DNA from: Sphagnum compactum
Taxonomy: Eukaryota; Bryophyta; Sphagnopsida; Sphagnales
Direction of reading: 5' to 3'
Length of the DNA stretch: 64,000 nucleotides
Assembly: GCA_965153455.1 (NCBI GenBank)
Contig: OZ234497.1
Span: forward strand, 18,159,872-18,223,871
Below, piece after piece: positions 1-12,689 of the stretch; position 1 is the first letter of the stretch; every line of letters begins with the position of its first letter. Position numbers and translations under genes: made by a program. Below the pieces are notes generated by a model that was not told the DNA's origin, did not search any database, and worked only from the letters and a program-made list of their open reading frames with translations.

Positions 1-780
1 TAGTGTGTCAGTCAGATCTAAATTTTACCGGGTGCCTCCTTTATTTATGGTGTTTGAAGATAAAGTGTAGAGGAGTAGAGGGCGCACCCAACGCCTTTTA
101 AATTGCTTGAATCAAATCAAAATTGAGCAAATTATGCCTCTATAAAGATCTAGTGGTAAAAAATGACCAAAACAAAAGCTTCAAACACATAAAAGCCCAA
201 GAGAATTTACTTGCTCACCTATAACCAAAAACGGTATCCTCCTTGATGGATGTCTTCTATCCTCATCATCAAATTAGATAAAAGTATCAACAACCATCAT
301 TTTGAAAATGACCATTCAATTTTGAACATGCGACCATCACGAACACTAGGGCTACAAATTGTTGGTTATAGGTTTAGAAGCTCATGTTCACCAAACATGT
401 CGCAAATCTATGGGTGCAACAATGGGCATGGGTTTTCTTGGACACTCATTGCCAAGAAGTGCAATCTTTCTACTACAGTCATCACCACAAAAAAGCGTGG
501 CAATGGACATTGGTTTTCCTAGAGGTTTGTTGTTTATAAGTGCTAGTTTTCTTAGACATTTGTCACCATGAAGAGGAATAGAAATGGGCGCGAGTTTTCT
601 TGGAGGTTAGTAACAAGGAAGAGGCAACAAGCAATGCATCACAAGGAAGATGACAACGTCAAGAAGAAGAGGCATGTCACCAAGAACATCACCTCACCAT
701 GAAGAAGTGAGCTTGTGTCACTAAGAAGAAAATGCACCTGAGTTCATCTAAATGTTGTTGCAAACTATTCTCATTGTATT
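1..780. other. Gene-free stretch
   Basis: No coding region with splice sites or recognisable domains was found on either strand. Short open frames at about 250-570 have no familiar motifs. From 590 to 740 the sequence is purine-rich with repeated 'aagaag' and 'caccaag' words and is probably low-complexity sequence. Confidence 0.4.
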
Positions 781-1100
781 TCATGTTCTTGAAACTTTCA
801 CCCCAAAGATCCATTGTTGTTGTAACCTTCATTGGTCTTTTGGACATGTTTTAAAATTTTGAGCTTGAAATTTCAATGTTATTGAAGCCTATTATGGTTG
901 TATGAATATGTTTTTGAAACTTTCACTTTGAAGTTTCATCATTGCTATTGCATGCACTTGTCTTCTAGACATGTTTTTGAAACTTTGAGCTTGAAATTTC
1001 AATGTTGTTAAAGCCTATTTTGGTTGTATGGACATGTTCTTGAAACTGTCACCTTGAAGTTCCATCATTGTTGTAGCTTGCATTGGTGTTCTAGACATGT
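781..1100. repeat. 125-bp tandem repeat, about 2.5 units
   Basis: The word 'gacatgtt' recurs at 843, 968 and 1094, giving a 125-126 bp period. Each unit carries the same ordered words: 'gagcttgaaatttcaatgtt', 'aagcctatt', 'ggttgtatg', 'tgaaac' and 'catcattg'. The left end (781-842) is a partial unit. Units differ at scattered positions, so the array is not very young. No coding function is apparent. Confidence 0.75.
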
Positions 1101-1315
1101 TTTCACTACTAAAAAAATTGGTGGTTTTTACTAGTAAATCTAGTAAAAAAATAACCAATTTGCATTGGTGTCAAAAAGACCATTCCATAATTTTGGACAA
1201 GTTGATTTCAACATGTTTGTTATGACTAAGGTGGTTTTTTACACTAACAAAATATGGACCATTTGAGTGGTTATTTTGATTAGTCAAATTTCTACCCATA
1301 TCAAATAAAATTTGT

Positions 1316-1440
1316 GGTAGGTAGGTAGGTAGCCTACCATAACCTACCCTAACCTATCCTACTTGATCTACTTTAACCTAACCTAATATATCCTATTTAG
1401 CCTACCTTACTTACTTTAGCCCCTTAAGCATGTACATAGG
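1316..1440. repeat. TAGGTA/TACCTA-rich tract
   Basis: The tract opens with four 'gtag' steps and continues as 'cctacc', 'aaccta' and 'ccta' words in both orientations. Similar tracts occur at 20130-20215, 22540-23040 and 39740-39930, so this is a recurrent low-complexity motif in the region. Confidence 0.6.
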
Positions 1441-1447
1441 TTATAAT

Positions 1448-1520
1448 GTTAAAAATTGAACCCTTGACCTCCCCAATGATAAACCAAGTCCTTAACCAAT
1501 GGACCACACCATGGTTTAGG
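1448..1520 (-). repeat. tRNA-like (SINE-type) patch
   Basis: Read on the - strand there is an A-box-like stretch (TGGTCCATTGGTTAAGG) followed after about 25-30 bases by a B-box-like stretch (AGGGTTCAATTTT). The A-box part resembles the D-arm of serine or leucine tRNAs. No complete cloverleaf can be drawn, so this is not a tRNA gene. It could be the head of a tRNA-derived SINE. Similar patches occur at 20262-20342, 36690-36750 and 42390-42465. Confidence 0.4.
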
Positions 1521-1559
1521 GTTTATGTTATTTTCAAGGTGTATTATCTACAAGGTTTT

Positions 1560-3420
1560 CCGAGAATAGTTACACCCTCAACCTTCTTCTTATGTTGAAA
1601 TTTTTAAATATATTTTTCTACTAGTAGTTTATTGACACATTTTGGCCTGGACCCAAACTTTTCCGCTCCATTGGGTCATCGTCAATAAAGCTTCTACAAA
1701 TCGTTGTTGACCCACCTATTAGCAATGAAAGCTTTTGCTTGTTGTTTGTGTATGATATTTTTTATAAGTGGTCATTCCTTGTGGCATTGGAACATTGGTT
1801 TGGGTGCAATACAAGTGCAAATTTTCTACACTATGAACAACCCACAGTATCTCTTTTGAAGAGAATACAACAATAATTTTGCTACCTTTCCTATCTTGAT
1901 TTCCTTTTCACTTTCATCCTTAAACTTTTTTTAAGTTTAGCTTGAACCAATATGCAAAATGTCCCAACTATATCATTCAAAAAGGGTTTAAGATTTTCCT
2001 TGTTGCAAATGTTGTTGGGGTTTGACTATTCAAGTTTACCTAGTTCAAGTTTTTCGTTATAGATTTGAAGTTCAACAAGGGTTTTAATAGACTTAACACC
2101 TATTGAACTGGATGTTTCAAACAGAATAATCCTAGTTTTTGATTCCAACATGTCAAATTTGTTATATTGAAATTTTTTACAATGTTCACATTTTTTTATT
2201 TCATTTGTAGGACAAGGACTTGGGAGGAAAGATTGCAACTTTAAAAATTTAAACTTACACTTCATGAAGTATAAAATCAAAATCTATCTTGCTTGTCAGA
2301 GTGTTGTTTGTTTCCTTGTGTTTTTTTTTCAAAGTTTTGTACAACTTACATATGTTGCAATTTTTTCTAGTCTTAAGGCTTAGCTAGTTGAAAGGTTCTT
2401 GAGCTAATGTTTGAAGACTCTCAGTGTGCATAGGTCATCTAGGGAGCATCATATTAGCAAAGCAGTTTGGGAGACCTTGAGTAGATGTCAGTTTGGTGAA
2501 AAGAGGTTGGCATTGGATGGAAAGAAGAGTAGAATTGATTTTTTTACACAACCAAAAACCCCAGTAAAAGAAAATAGTAGCAACAATACTATAGTAAATT
2601 CAAGCCAAACTCATTTGGAAGTGCATGGTCATGTGCATTCTAAAATTGTAAAACAACTATTTAAACTAGATTTTGTTCCATCTCAAAGGTCACCAAGAAT
2701 TGAACAATCTTGATAAAAAAAAACTGGAAATCAATCATCAAAGTCCTAGATAGGTAACTAATTCCTACAAGACCTATTATTGATGATACTCAAGGAAGGG
2801 GGCAGATCCTTCCCCACATTGCAAGTAGTGACAAAAATAGCAGTCCTACCATTAGCTTTATGCAAACTCCAAGTACAGGATGAGCTTTTTTTGAAATTTG
2901 TGAAACTCAAATCCAGCAACTTGGGAGTCAAGATTGTCTAGTTCTAGTAACAGATGGTATGAATGTTCTTCATTGTCCAATTTTCCTAAATTTGTAATTA
3001 ACATTAAGTAGTTAGATCCTTATTTATGTTATGATTATAATGTCCATGTGGTGCATGATGTTTATTCCTCTGAAGGAATTGATTGGTAATCTTGAGCACA
3101 TGTTTCTTGATATTTTACACAATATAACATATATGCTTTTGTTTTAATGTTTTTTTTGTTGTCATTGAAGGAGCCTTAGACCCTTGTATGCTAAATGGTG
3201 GATCTTAAATAAAGTGGTTAGTTTGCTGCATGTCTACAAATAATTTTGTTACATCATCAACACCATACAATTGAAAATAGGTACTTTCCAAACCACTACA
3301 ACTCATTCTGTAAAGTCAAAAATTTTATAAGACATTCTAAACCCTTACATTTAATGGAAGTTGATCATATGCATACTTGCAACTTAAACATTTGAAGGTC
3401 CTAATTCCTTGTTGATCCTA
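1560..3420. other. Gene-free stretch
   Basis: AT-rich DNA. A 100-residue open frame at 2411-2713 begins at TTG, lacks recognisable motifs and has no convincing splice context, so it is not called as a gene. Nothing else is supported. Confidence 0.4.
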
Positions 3421-3429
3421 GGTTTTTTT

Positions 3430-4850
3430 TTAAGGTGCTTAACTACTACTCTCAAGTAATTAACAAACCACTTTGAGTTATTAGTCCTTATCAGTAGTCC
3501 TTATTATGAATTGTTTGATATATGCAATATTATGATATAGGACTAATTCTATGTCTTTGATTTCAAGTCTTTGAATTTGTTAAAATGTTTTTGTGGAGTA
3601 GATGTTGCTTGTCAAATGCAATATATCCTTAAATTTAGGGCTTTATCATTTTAAAAGGACTGCTGATAAGGACTAATTTTTTGTTTTTGATTTCAAATAA
3701 TTTTTTAATTTATTAAATTGATTTTGTAAAGTAGGAGTTGTTTAGCAACCACAATGAATCCTTAAATTCAAGGGTTGGTCATTTTCAAAGGACTATTGAT
3801 AAGGATTAATATTTTGTTTTTTATTTCAAGTCTTTTTTTAATTTGTTAAAGTGATTTTGTGAAGTAGGTGTTGCTTAGAATCCACGATGAATCCTTAAAT
3901 TTAGGGGTTGGTCACTTTCAAAGGACTCTTGATATGGACTAATTCTTTGTTTTTAGTTTCAAGTCCTTTTTAAATTTGTTAAAGTGATTTTGTGAAGTAG
4001 GTGTTGCTTAGAAACCATGATGAATCCTTAAATTTAGGGGTTGGTCATTTTCAAAGGATTGTTGATAAGGACTATTTATTTGTCCATAATTTCAAGTCCT
4101 TTTTTAATATGTTAAAGTGATTGTGTGAAGTAGGTGTTGTTTGGCAATCACAATAAATCCTTAAATTTAGGGGTTGGTCATTTTCAAAGGACTGTTGATA
4201 AGGACTAACAACTTATTATTGTTGTCAAGTACTTGTTAACGTGCAGAGCTATAAGTTTGTCAAGTAATTCTTGCTTACCAACCACTTTGAATCCTTAAAT
4301 TCAATGGTCAATCATTTTTAAAGGATTTTTGATAAGGATTAACACCTTAATGTTAAGTATTCTGTAAGTTACAAAGTTGCAAGTTTGTCAAGTAATTTAC
4401 AAACCATTTTGAATCTATAAATTTAATGGTTGGTCATTAATATAAAGGACTTTTGATAAGGACTAAAAGATTGTTGTTGTCAGGTATTTATTAAGGTGTA
4501 AAGTTACAAGTTGATCAAGTAAATGTTAAGCTTACCAACCACTTTGTCTCCTTAGATTCAATGGTTGATTTTTAAAAGACTATTGCTAAGGACTTACACC
4601 TAATTGTTGATGTCAAGTAATTTTTTAGGTGAAAAACTACAAGTTTGTGAAGTAAGTATTATTTACCAACCACTTTGATTCCTTACATTCAGTGGTTGAT
4701 CATTTTCAAAGGACCCATAATAAGGATAGATAATTTATTATTGTTATGAAGTATTTGTTAAGGTGCAAAACAAGTTCTAAAAATTGAATGGTGTAGCAAT
4801 TAACCAACGGTAGAAGACCATACAAAAGGATTAACATTTTTTTTTGTTCT
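3430..4850. repeat. Degenerate ~133-bp tandem repeat array
   Basis: The word 'gataagga' or a close variant recurs at about 3534, 3664, 3798, 3931, 4064, 4197, 4331, 4455, 4585 and 4719, a spacing of 124-134 bp, mostly 133. Each unit also contains 'gtgaagtaggtgttgctta', 'gaatccttaaat', 'ggttggtcatttt' and 'aaagga' in the same order. About ten units can be followed. Units near 3800-4200 are most alike and divergence rises towards both ends. It resembles a small satellite-like expansion; no open frame runs through it. Confidence 0.8.
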
Positions 4851-4859
4851 CAGGTTTTT

Positions 4860-5320
4860 TTTCAAATGTGCATAGCTTCTTATATAAGGTAAGTTTTGTT
4901 AATAATCCAGATTTAAACCCTTGAACACAATGTTTGATGGTCTATAAAGGATTAATGTTTAGCTTGTAATTGATCCAAAGTATTTATGAATTGCCAAAAT
5001 TGCCTCTCCCTAGGGTTACTTAAATCTCACATATCAATTTTAACCTTAAAATTTGTGGTTGATTATCTACAATATACTTTGCTATAGGTGTGCACACCTT
5101 GTTACAGATCCCAAGATACTTTTTAATAGGTCAAACCCTTTTCCAATTATTGTATGGTGCTCACAAATCAACTTGACTATATAAAGTATATATAATGCAT
5201 TGATCATACATAGTCTAATACGTTAAGTGATTTCAAGTGTTTCTATTTTTTTTTGTTATTGTGTTTTATAAAAAAATGGGTGATTTAATTGTCACAATTT
5301 CTGTGTTGTAGCTGCCAATC
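4860..5320. other. Gene-free stretch
   Basis: AT-rich spacer between the tandem array and the decayed zinc-finger gene. Its right end (5300-5313, 'ttctgtgttgtag') looks like an intron 3' end just before the first readable codons at 5321. Confidence 0.35.
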
Positions 5321-7153
5321 ATGGGCAAGGAAGAAAGGAAGCCAAAGTGGGATATCTATAAAGAATATCCCAAATGGGCCTGGGTTGATTTCAAATTTCA
5401 AGATGCCAAATTTTTTTAGGATGTGAGGCAGCTCTCAACAAAAGGGTTGGATCCGAAGCATGAATTGACATATGAGCACGTTACTACAATAGACATTGCA
5501 AGCTTCTTTGGTAATGTCAAAACATTCAAAACCACTAATCCATTACTTCCATCAAACACAAGGAAAGAGATGGAGACATTGTATTGGAAGATCAATGGCA
5601 CTAACCATATCACCAACGATGAGTTCATGGTATGGTTTGTGAAGGGTTGGATAGCAGAACGAAATGGACACCCAATTAATTGGGTTAAAGCTACTATTGC
5701 CACTGTAAAGGAAAAGGCTCAATGCTTAGGCATGGCATAATGAACGAGCCCAAGGTGGAAAAATCTTTAGATGTTAGTGAAAGTTTGCAGAGGTCGCAAG
5801 AAGATACAAGCACAAGACATGTATGTGTGAAGTTGGAAAAGGATGGAAGCACATATAATGTAGACATGCCATCTCCTACAAAACCATTGTCCAGTGAAAA
5901 TATTAATAGAGTGGAGAAAGTCCTGCACCTTAAACATGAGGTTTGGAAACTAGCCAATGTATGTTTCAAGCAGCTTGAAAAAAAAAAAAATGGACTTCAA
6001 GATTGACCATTTGATTGATTTGAAGTTCAACATGGAGGATCGCAAATTGGCTTGTGTGATTGTTAAGGGAAAAGTTTAGGCTCTAAAAGCAGAACTCCAA
6101 AATTTAATGAATAAACAAGTATGGGTTTTAAACCAAGTCCCCTATCTTTCGTGAACAATTGAAAATATCTAAAATAGATGAGCCAAATTTGAATTGGATT
6201 TAATAGTTGATCATGCCTAAATCATTGTCTTCATGTTAAGGAATTATTTGATAAATGTTAACTATTGTATAAGGATAGGAACAAATTGCAAATATTCCAA
6301 GTTTTGGGCAAACTATTGATTTGGATAGTATATTAAAAGTTCAAGACAAACAAATAATGCAGATTTGGAGGAGACATCCATCTCTAATGCAACCGGTTTA
6401 GTGGAGGCTTCTGTTGTAAATGACATCCAAGAACAAAAGTCAAAGCTAGAAAAGGAACTTTCATCAAAAAGAATAATATCAAAAGATAAGAAAAAAATGG
6501 CCCTCATAGGGGAGGCTTTGTGGTGGGATGTAAATGAGGAGTTTGAAATGCTTGTGCTAGAACTACAAAGGGTTGCATGAGAGGTTGAAGAATTGGTGCT
6601 TGAACAAGGTAGCATCCGTTTTTAGTTGCAAGTAATGAAGAAAGGAGGTGGTATGACTTTTTGGCCTTCACCCATTTTTTATCCAAAGAAGATTGCTGAT
6701 GACTATGGAAGACCTGTCATCATTGTTCAACCATGTGGTTATTGCAACCAATCTTACCATTGTGATGACATTGTAGTGACACCTTGCAAGCATACTTTCC
6801 ATCCCTTCTACCTTGGTGCAATGCTACAGAACTCAAACAAGTGTTGTGTATGTAAGCAAAGGTTACATCCAAACTAATGGGCAAACTGGGGAATTTGTGA
6901 ACCAGATGAGGATATGCAAGAACTTGTTGTGGATATGCATTTTGATGAGTTGCATAGGGATATGGTGGTGGGTGTGCTCAAAGCTACAAAGTGTGGACTT
7001 GATTTGATGTCCATCACTAGTGAGTGGAAGTGGAATACTAAACTTATATATGCTGAAATTATTGGGATCTTGATCATTTGTAGCTCATTGTTATGTAATG
7101 GCAATAGGTTGCTAGATCACAAATGTGAATGGATCAGTAAACTTTTTGGATAG
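5321..7153 (+). pseudogene. Decayed gene with RING-like zinc-finger end
   Basis: Readable coding segments in the same order and strand are broken by stops and frameshifts. 5321-5739 begins ATG (MGKEERKPKWDIYKEYPKWA), hits TAG at 5417, then continues in frame to 5737. 5722-6004 continues in another frame with 'DGSTYNVDMPSPTKPL'. 6365-6580 is Lys/Glu-rich and coiled-coil-like. 6626-6877 ends with CGYC...CKHTFHPFYL...CCVC, which resembles a RING-H2 finger (Cx2C, CxH, x2H, Cx2C) except that the expected Cys after 'HPF' is Tyr. A last acidic segment follows to about 7000. I do not recognise the full family. The pattern suggests a multi-exon host or transposon-derived gene that has died. An intron-like 3' end lies just before 5321. 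Confidence 0.5.
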
Positions 7154-7189
7154 ATTTGCTCCATTTATGTAGAACTAATGTAAGTATTG

Positions 7190-8640
7190 TTACCATTAAA
7201 GTTAATTTAGAAAATTAATTAGTTATTTAGTTATTATAAAATAATTATTTGAATCAATTAGTAAAATAATCTTTTAAATTAAATTGATTCATTAAAATTA
7301 ACTATTAAATATTAATTAATATGTAATAGTTAATAATTTATTGAAAAAATAACTCATTACTAAATATTAAAGATTAAATATGAATTTTTTATTTAATAAC
7401 TTATTAATAATTGAACAATAGTCATAAAATAGTGGGAAAATAATAATTTTATAGTGACAACATGGTGGTAACATAGTTGCACAACTAGTTGTATCAATAA
7501 GAATCATAGTTGACAATTAGTTGCAAGTGTCATATGTAATGGATGGTGGAAATGCATACATGTGACATGATTGTATGTGTTGAAGCCATACACTATTCGC
7601 AATGTAGTTGCTAATTGGGTGTTACATTTACATTAGTTGTAATGTATTCGTCACACATAACTAAAATGGAACTTGCTAAAAAAATCAAACATGATTGACT
7701 ACATTTGTATGTATAGTGCATACATTAAATCACATATGTATTCCATTTGCAACTATAGTAAAATTTCTTGATTTTTAGCATGGCATTTAACTATTAATTG
7801 TTTTTATTTCCATGTTCTAGTTGTAGTGTAGTTATATATTAGTTGTTTTGAAAGTCTAGTTGCAAGGCAATGTGGTTTTGACGAACATGATTTTCCATAG
7901 TGACACAAAATTCTTGTGATAAAAATATCCATTTTTTCACCCAAAAATTTCGTAACAATGCAAAATTTGGCCCAAAAAAAACCATTGGTCTAATTGCAAA
8001 AAAATGATGAACATCAAACCAAACATCACAAAAGTAGCAAAATGTAACAAGTTTTGAAGGTATGTATTAGCAATCATTGCCATGCTACAATTAGTTGGTA
8101 GGTGAAAAGGTTTGGAGGTGATGCCTTAAGGAAAATTGTAATAACTAAATAAAAATAAAAGGAAACATGGAGGACTAAAGGAGAAAAGCATACAAGAAAG
8201 GAAGTTAAGGCAATGAATGCATTCTTCTCCTTCCTTTTTGGATCACTAAGGGAGAATTAGCAAGATAGACAGCATAATTTCTCCTCTAAATATTTGGTTG
8301 GGTGGTGAAGTCAATGCATCTACACAAGTGTAAACTCTTACAAAAGGGTAAGGCCTAAGGATTATAGTTGATGGCCCAACAACCATGGGATCAAATTGAG
8401 GTTATCTTTGCTTTGTCATGAACTTCCTAAATGTCTCACATTGTTCTAAAAATTGGGTTTTGTGTTGGGAACCTTATAATCTATTTGACTTCGAGCTTCT
8501 AATAGTGTCATCCCCTTCCTTGTCATCTCCTTTTCATCATTTGTTTCATCTCCATCACCATCACTCGCATCATCTTCATCATCATCCAAAAGTACCACTT
8601 CAAAAAGCATTTTCAGGCGAATGGATGTAGCGTCTTCACC
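7190..8640 (-). mobile_element. hAT-like repeat, copy A
   Basis: This block matches 40655-42085 in order: an AT-rich part, then 'acaaaattcttgtgataaaa' (near 7901), a 'gcaaaatttgg' part, 'ggaaacatggagg', and 'taaggcctaaggattatagt'. On the - strand a frame at 8850-8446 starts with a YGGGA-x-L segment and a 'SQAS' segment, which resembles the C-terminal dimerisation region of hAT transposases, then a very acidic tail (DDDEDDASDGDGDE). The same acidic tail is encoded in copy C, so the two share a coding end. No intact transposase and no clear terminal inverted repeats were seen. Family assignment is tentative; the repeat relationship is firm. Confidence 0.6.
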
Positions 8641-8849
8641 TTTTGGTGCCAAACCAAACGTTAGTATTTCAAAAACTTTTGAGTTCCAACCTTGCAGAAT
8701 TCCTAATATGGAAATCAAAGATTCAAAACTAGCTTGTGATATAATATGCTTAAGTGTCAATAGACAGAGGACAATGACTTTGGGAATATTCACCAGTCCC
8801 ACAAGTGTGAGAGCACCCCCACCATAAACATTCACAATTGTGACATACA

Positions 8850-10650
8850 ATTGCCTACTAAAGGCTCAAGAATTACCTATAATGCCTCAAGACAAACCTC
8901 TTGCTTATAAACCATGCATTCTTCCCTTTGCATGAGCTCCTTGCAAATGATTATACTGGGTAATCGTTTATGTCCTAACAATTTTTTCAACACATCAATC
9001 CTAGATATATTGGGAAATAAATAAACATAAAACAATGGTGGTACTTAGGGTTTAAGGTTTAGGGTCTATGTGCAAATTGACTGGACTAAGGATTTAGGGT
9101 TTAGATCTATGTGCAAATTGAAGTTGTTACAAATTGTGGTGCAAGAGAGAGTAGATCTTGACATAGAACCTAGAGAATAGATATTGCCACATACAATAGA
9201 TGAACCTCCATGTCAAAATTTGAAAATGCAACAACTTGTCATAGCATTGATGCATATTTAATAACAAATTGTTTAATAAAAATTGTAGATTTCGTTACCC
9301 TTTTCAATGATTACACCCGCTTAATATGGGTAGTAAAACTCATTAACATTTTCATTGATGTTAGTTTGAGGTATAGCCTAGTTTTTTTCCCCTTTAATCT
9401 TTGGTTTATAATTATGCCATAAACTTCATTGACCATCCATATGATTATGTTCCTTTGCATCTTATCTTGTCCTCGTGTTTATTTTGTTCCTATGCCTTGT
9501 CATATTGCATCTTAGTTCTTATTTATACTTAAGGCTTTTGTGTTGAGTTTATGCGTTTTGATTTGAGTTTATATTGATTTTTATTTTTTTTACAACTGAA
9601 CTAGACTTTCATTAACATGAAGGTCAATTTTTTCCACCTTTCACTGAGAAGGAATGAGTAAATTGAATGGCCACATTTCTTAAGGCATTTGTTAATTTAA
9701 CGTGGAAAACTAACAAGTATTCATTTCATATATGTAACAATTAGTTAATTGATATCATGAAAATCAATGTTCAAACCTATTACTTCTAGTGGAATTTACT
9801 TACAACCTTATAATAGTTAAAATCATGGTCTGTTTCAATATATATGAACAGATTTAGTTTGTTTCACATTTTCAAAATTTTCACAAAACTTGAATTTTCA
9901 ACATTTTTGACTCACCACAAATACTCTATTAATGCTTAATTACTATGATTAGACAAACAATACAGTGGCACTCAAATTCAAGTTCATGAATTCAATGAAG
10001 ACTAATCGTGTTGTATGTTTCCTTGGTGGAACCTTATTGTACATTAAGAAAAAAAAGAAAAATAATCTCATACACATTTCTGCCAATTGACAAGGTAATT
10101 GGTGACCATTAGTCTCAAATTGGAAAGCCCCTTGGAAAGAATGTCTGATAAGAATTTTGGTCATAGACAACTTACAAGGGTTCTATATATGCCGATGGTG
10201 CACAAAGAGCACCACAACATTTTGCAAGTGAATCAAAAAAGGATTTCTGAATTTCACCAACAATACTTCAACAATATTCAAAACCATTTGCTTGGAATTC
10301 CCTGTCATTTAGAGGAGGTGATGTCGTTCACATCCATCAATTTTTGTAGTTCATACACAATCCATATCACACTTGTGCAAAACCCAGAGTGTGTAAAATG
10401 TTCATATAATAATGCTCAGATGATGAAATTCATTTTCATGCAAAATGAATGAAAATAATTCATCATCATCAATTTTTTCATTCACAACCATTGGATGAAG
10501 TTATCATCATCAAAATTCCATTTATTTATTAATCATCCACTTTTCCCCTTACCCTTATCATGTGATGGCATACCATGGTTTTTGCTTATGCTTAGGCATT
10601 TTGCATCAAATTTGTGGTTCTCATGTTCATTATAGGCCCTTATAGTGTCT
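8850..10650. other. Gene-free stretch
   Basis: AT-rich DNA without supported genes. A 117-residue open frame at 10099-10452 starts at GTG and has no familiar motif. A short frame at 9210-9422 has a faint likeness to a copia integrase segment but is too short to call. 'ttagggtttaaggtttaggg' at 9047-9066 is a short telomere-like run only. Confidence 0.35.
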
Positions 10651-10659
10651 TTTTTTAAA

Positions 10660-10930
10660 AGTTCCCTCTCTTTGAAAGAAATCAGAGCCAAAGAACTCCT
10701 GGTCCCAGTTATTTCAAAACCTTAAAGAACCGGCAAAATTTTCGAAGAACCAGAAAAGAGGTGGCAGTTCAGGGCAGATTCTTGGAACTGGTTCTTTGAT
10801 ATTTTGTTAGAACCACTGTTCTGAGTCAGAACGGTTCTTTTTCTTTTTTTTAAGAACAGTGGGATAGAGTTCCCAATACCTAACCCTTACCCGCCAGTTC
10901 TTCCTCTGAAAAAGAGAGAACCGCCCAACT
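10660..10930. repeat. GAACC/GGTTC motif cluster, possible transposon end
   Basis: The words 'agaacc', 'gaaccgg', 'ggttctt' and 'agttctt' occur about ten times in both orientations within 270 bp. Dense short motifs in both orientations are typical of subterminal regions of hAT-type or CACTA-type elements. No terminal inverted repeat or target duplication was identified. Related words reappear near 29690-29715. Confidence 0.35.
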
Positions 10931-11344
10931 TTGGAATCAACAATCAACCAAATATGGGCATTGAAGCTAGGTGTAATGCCAGCCGCATCTTCTTTATTTT
11001 TGGAAATTCGCCAAAATTAGAAATCAAAAATAAATAAATGTGAAAGTGAAGTGATTTTTGATCTCATTCGGAAGAAGTGAGACAAAAGAAAAAGTAAAAA
11101 TTTTCAAAATCTTATATTTGGTTTTCAGTGTGTAGCCATAAAAAAAGAAGGTTGATTAAAGATCTATAGTTTGTTCTCACCTATAGCCAGATTTGGCTAA
11201 ATCTCGTTAGTGATGATCGTGATTTTTTCTACATCTTCCTTTGGACGATCACCACTTATTCTCCATAAGAGAGTTCCTAAAAAAATACTGAATGCGGGCC
11301 CCATACCTGTATCAGTGAGTCACCCATTGCAATTCAAGGAATCA

Positions 11345-11490
11345 AATTAAAGTATTCAAGGGGGGCAGCTTCAACAGATGTCTGTTCAATAAATGATTAA
11401 TTTTGAAGATTCCATGTGGAAAATCAGAACATTCCCAAATATTCAAAAAGATTGTCCAGTTTACTTACAAAAATTTGTTCTTCCATAAAA
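11345..11490. repeat. Dispersed repeat shared with 28230-28345
   Basis: The words 'cagcttcaaca', 'atctgt', 'aataaat', 'attaatt' and 'attccatgt' follow one another in the same order here and at 28236-28300. The surrounding 11160-11260 ('tagccagatttggcta', 'gatgatc') also has loose counterparts at 29415-29455. The two loci appear to carry related, unclassified mobile-element fragments. Confidence 0.5.
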
Positions 11491-11499
11491 ATATTTTAA

Positions 11500-12490
11500 G
11501 AATTTTTGTAACATTTCACAAAATACATCTTGTAGTGTAGAAGTTGCCAAACTACTACAGAAGCCATGTTAGTATAGTGCCACTTGAAATCTATGCTTAA
11601 TCAATGACAAGGTGTAACCTAAAGACATGTCCTATGGGGACAAGACATCTTTAGGGTTTTCTCTATTTATGCTTTCTTTCTGCATGGTGATGTGACTGCC
11701 AATTTTTGGGCATTTGTCCTTGAAGGAGGAAGGCGATGGTGGCCATCACTAGCATCAAGCCATTACTCTAATCCTTCTATACCTAGTTTATGTGTAAGTT
11801 TGGTGTGCTGAGTAATAAGTTTTCTATGGATGTTCTGTGCGGATGCTTTGTGTGTAAGAAATGCAAGAAAAAGGATGGACCAAAGGAGCTGGAGTGAGGG
11901 ATTTAAGATGAGCAATGTTCTTGGCAAAGGATGGACGTAAAGAAGCTAAGTTCAATTTGTTTTGTGAAATGATGTGTGATTCTTCTGGTTGATTCTATTA
12001 TCTGCAACAAATGCTATATCCAATTTCATTCCATTGCATTTTTGTGAATTCGTGGAACAAAGCGATGTCAACAATGTCTTACGTTTTCCTTGACTTGAAA
12101 CTAGAGATTTGGAAAGGATGAGAGTGTCTAGGTTCATGAATCTAACAAGTCCAATACACAAAGGTTTGGGTTGAATTTATCTCTGTCGTGGATCATGGAG
12201 TGAGGGTGCCTCGTTTGGGGAATTCATCATCGAGGAAACTAAGGTGGACATTCTGGGTTTCTATTTTTGTGAACATGGGATGATAGTTGTCCACAAACTT
12301 GAGAGGTGAACAGAAAGAGTTATAATCCATTGTCTTTGGTGTAAGGTTGATAAGGATTACAATAAGTAATGTGTTGATTTCTAAAGTTTGGGTGTTGGTC
12401 ATTAGGAGCATGTTCCCAAGACATTATAAATAAAATATCTCAAGTGTGTGGATGAGTTGTATATGGGAATGGTTAATGCAAATAATGTAG
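11500..12490. other. Gene-free stretch
   Basis: No supported coding region. Short open frames on the - strand (11952-12161, 12193-12411) have no recognisable features. Nothing else stands out. Confidence 0.35.
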
Positions 12491-12497
12491 GATTCAG

Positions 12498-12680
12498 ATC
12501 TTTTGTGCCCCAATTTTTGTATTAGACAATGCCAGCAATATAGTAAACATATCTTTTGTGCCCCAATTTTTGTATCAGGCACTGCAAACAATATAGTAAA
12601 CATATCTTTTGTGCCCCAATTTTTGTATCAGGTAATGCAAGCAATATAATAGGCAAATCTTTTGTGCTTCAATTTTGGTT
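12498..12680. repeat. 53-bp tandem repeat, about 3.3 units
   Basis: 'atcttttgtg' recurs at 12498, 12551, 12604 and 12657, exactly 53 bp apart. Each unit has 'ccccaatttttgtat' followed by 'gca..caatat'. The last unit is degenerate ('cttcaattttggttt'). The array lies upstream of the decayed gag region and may belong to that element's 5' part, but no LTR pair was identified. Confidence 0.85.
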
Positions 12681-12689
12681 TTAGAGCTG

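Noticed and set aside
2411-2713. 100-residue open frame
   Set aside because: Starts at TTG, no motif recognised and no coding continuation on either side.
9210-9422. Possible copia-type integrase segment (FVTLFNDYTRLIWV)
   Set aside because: One short resemblance with no neighbouring integrase or RT motifs.
10099-10452. 117-residue open frame
   Set aside because: Starts at GTG, no known motif, no splice context and no second copy.
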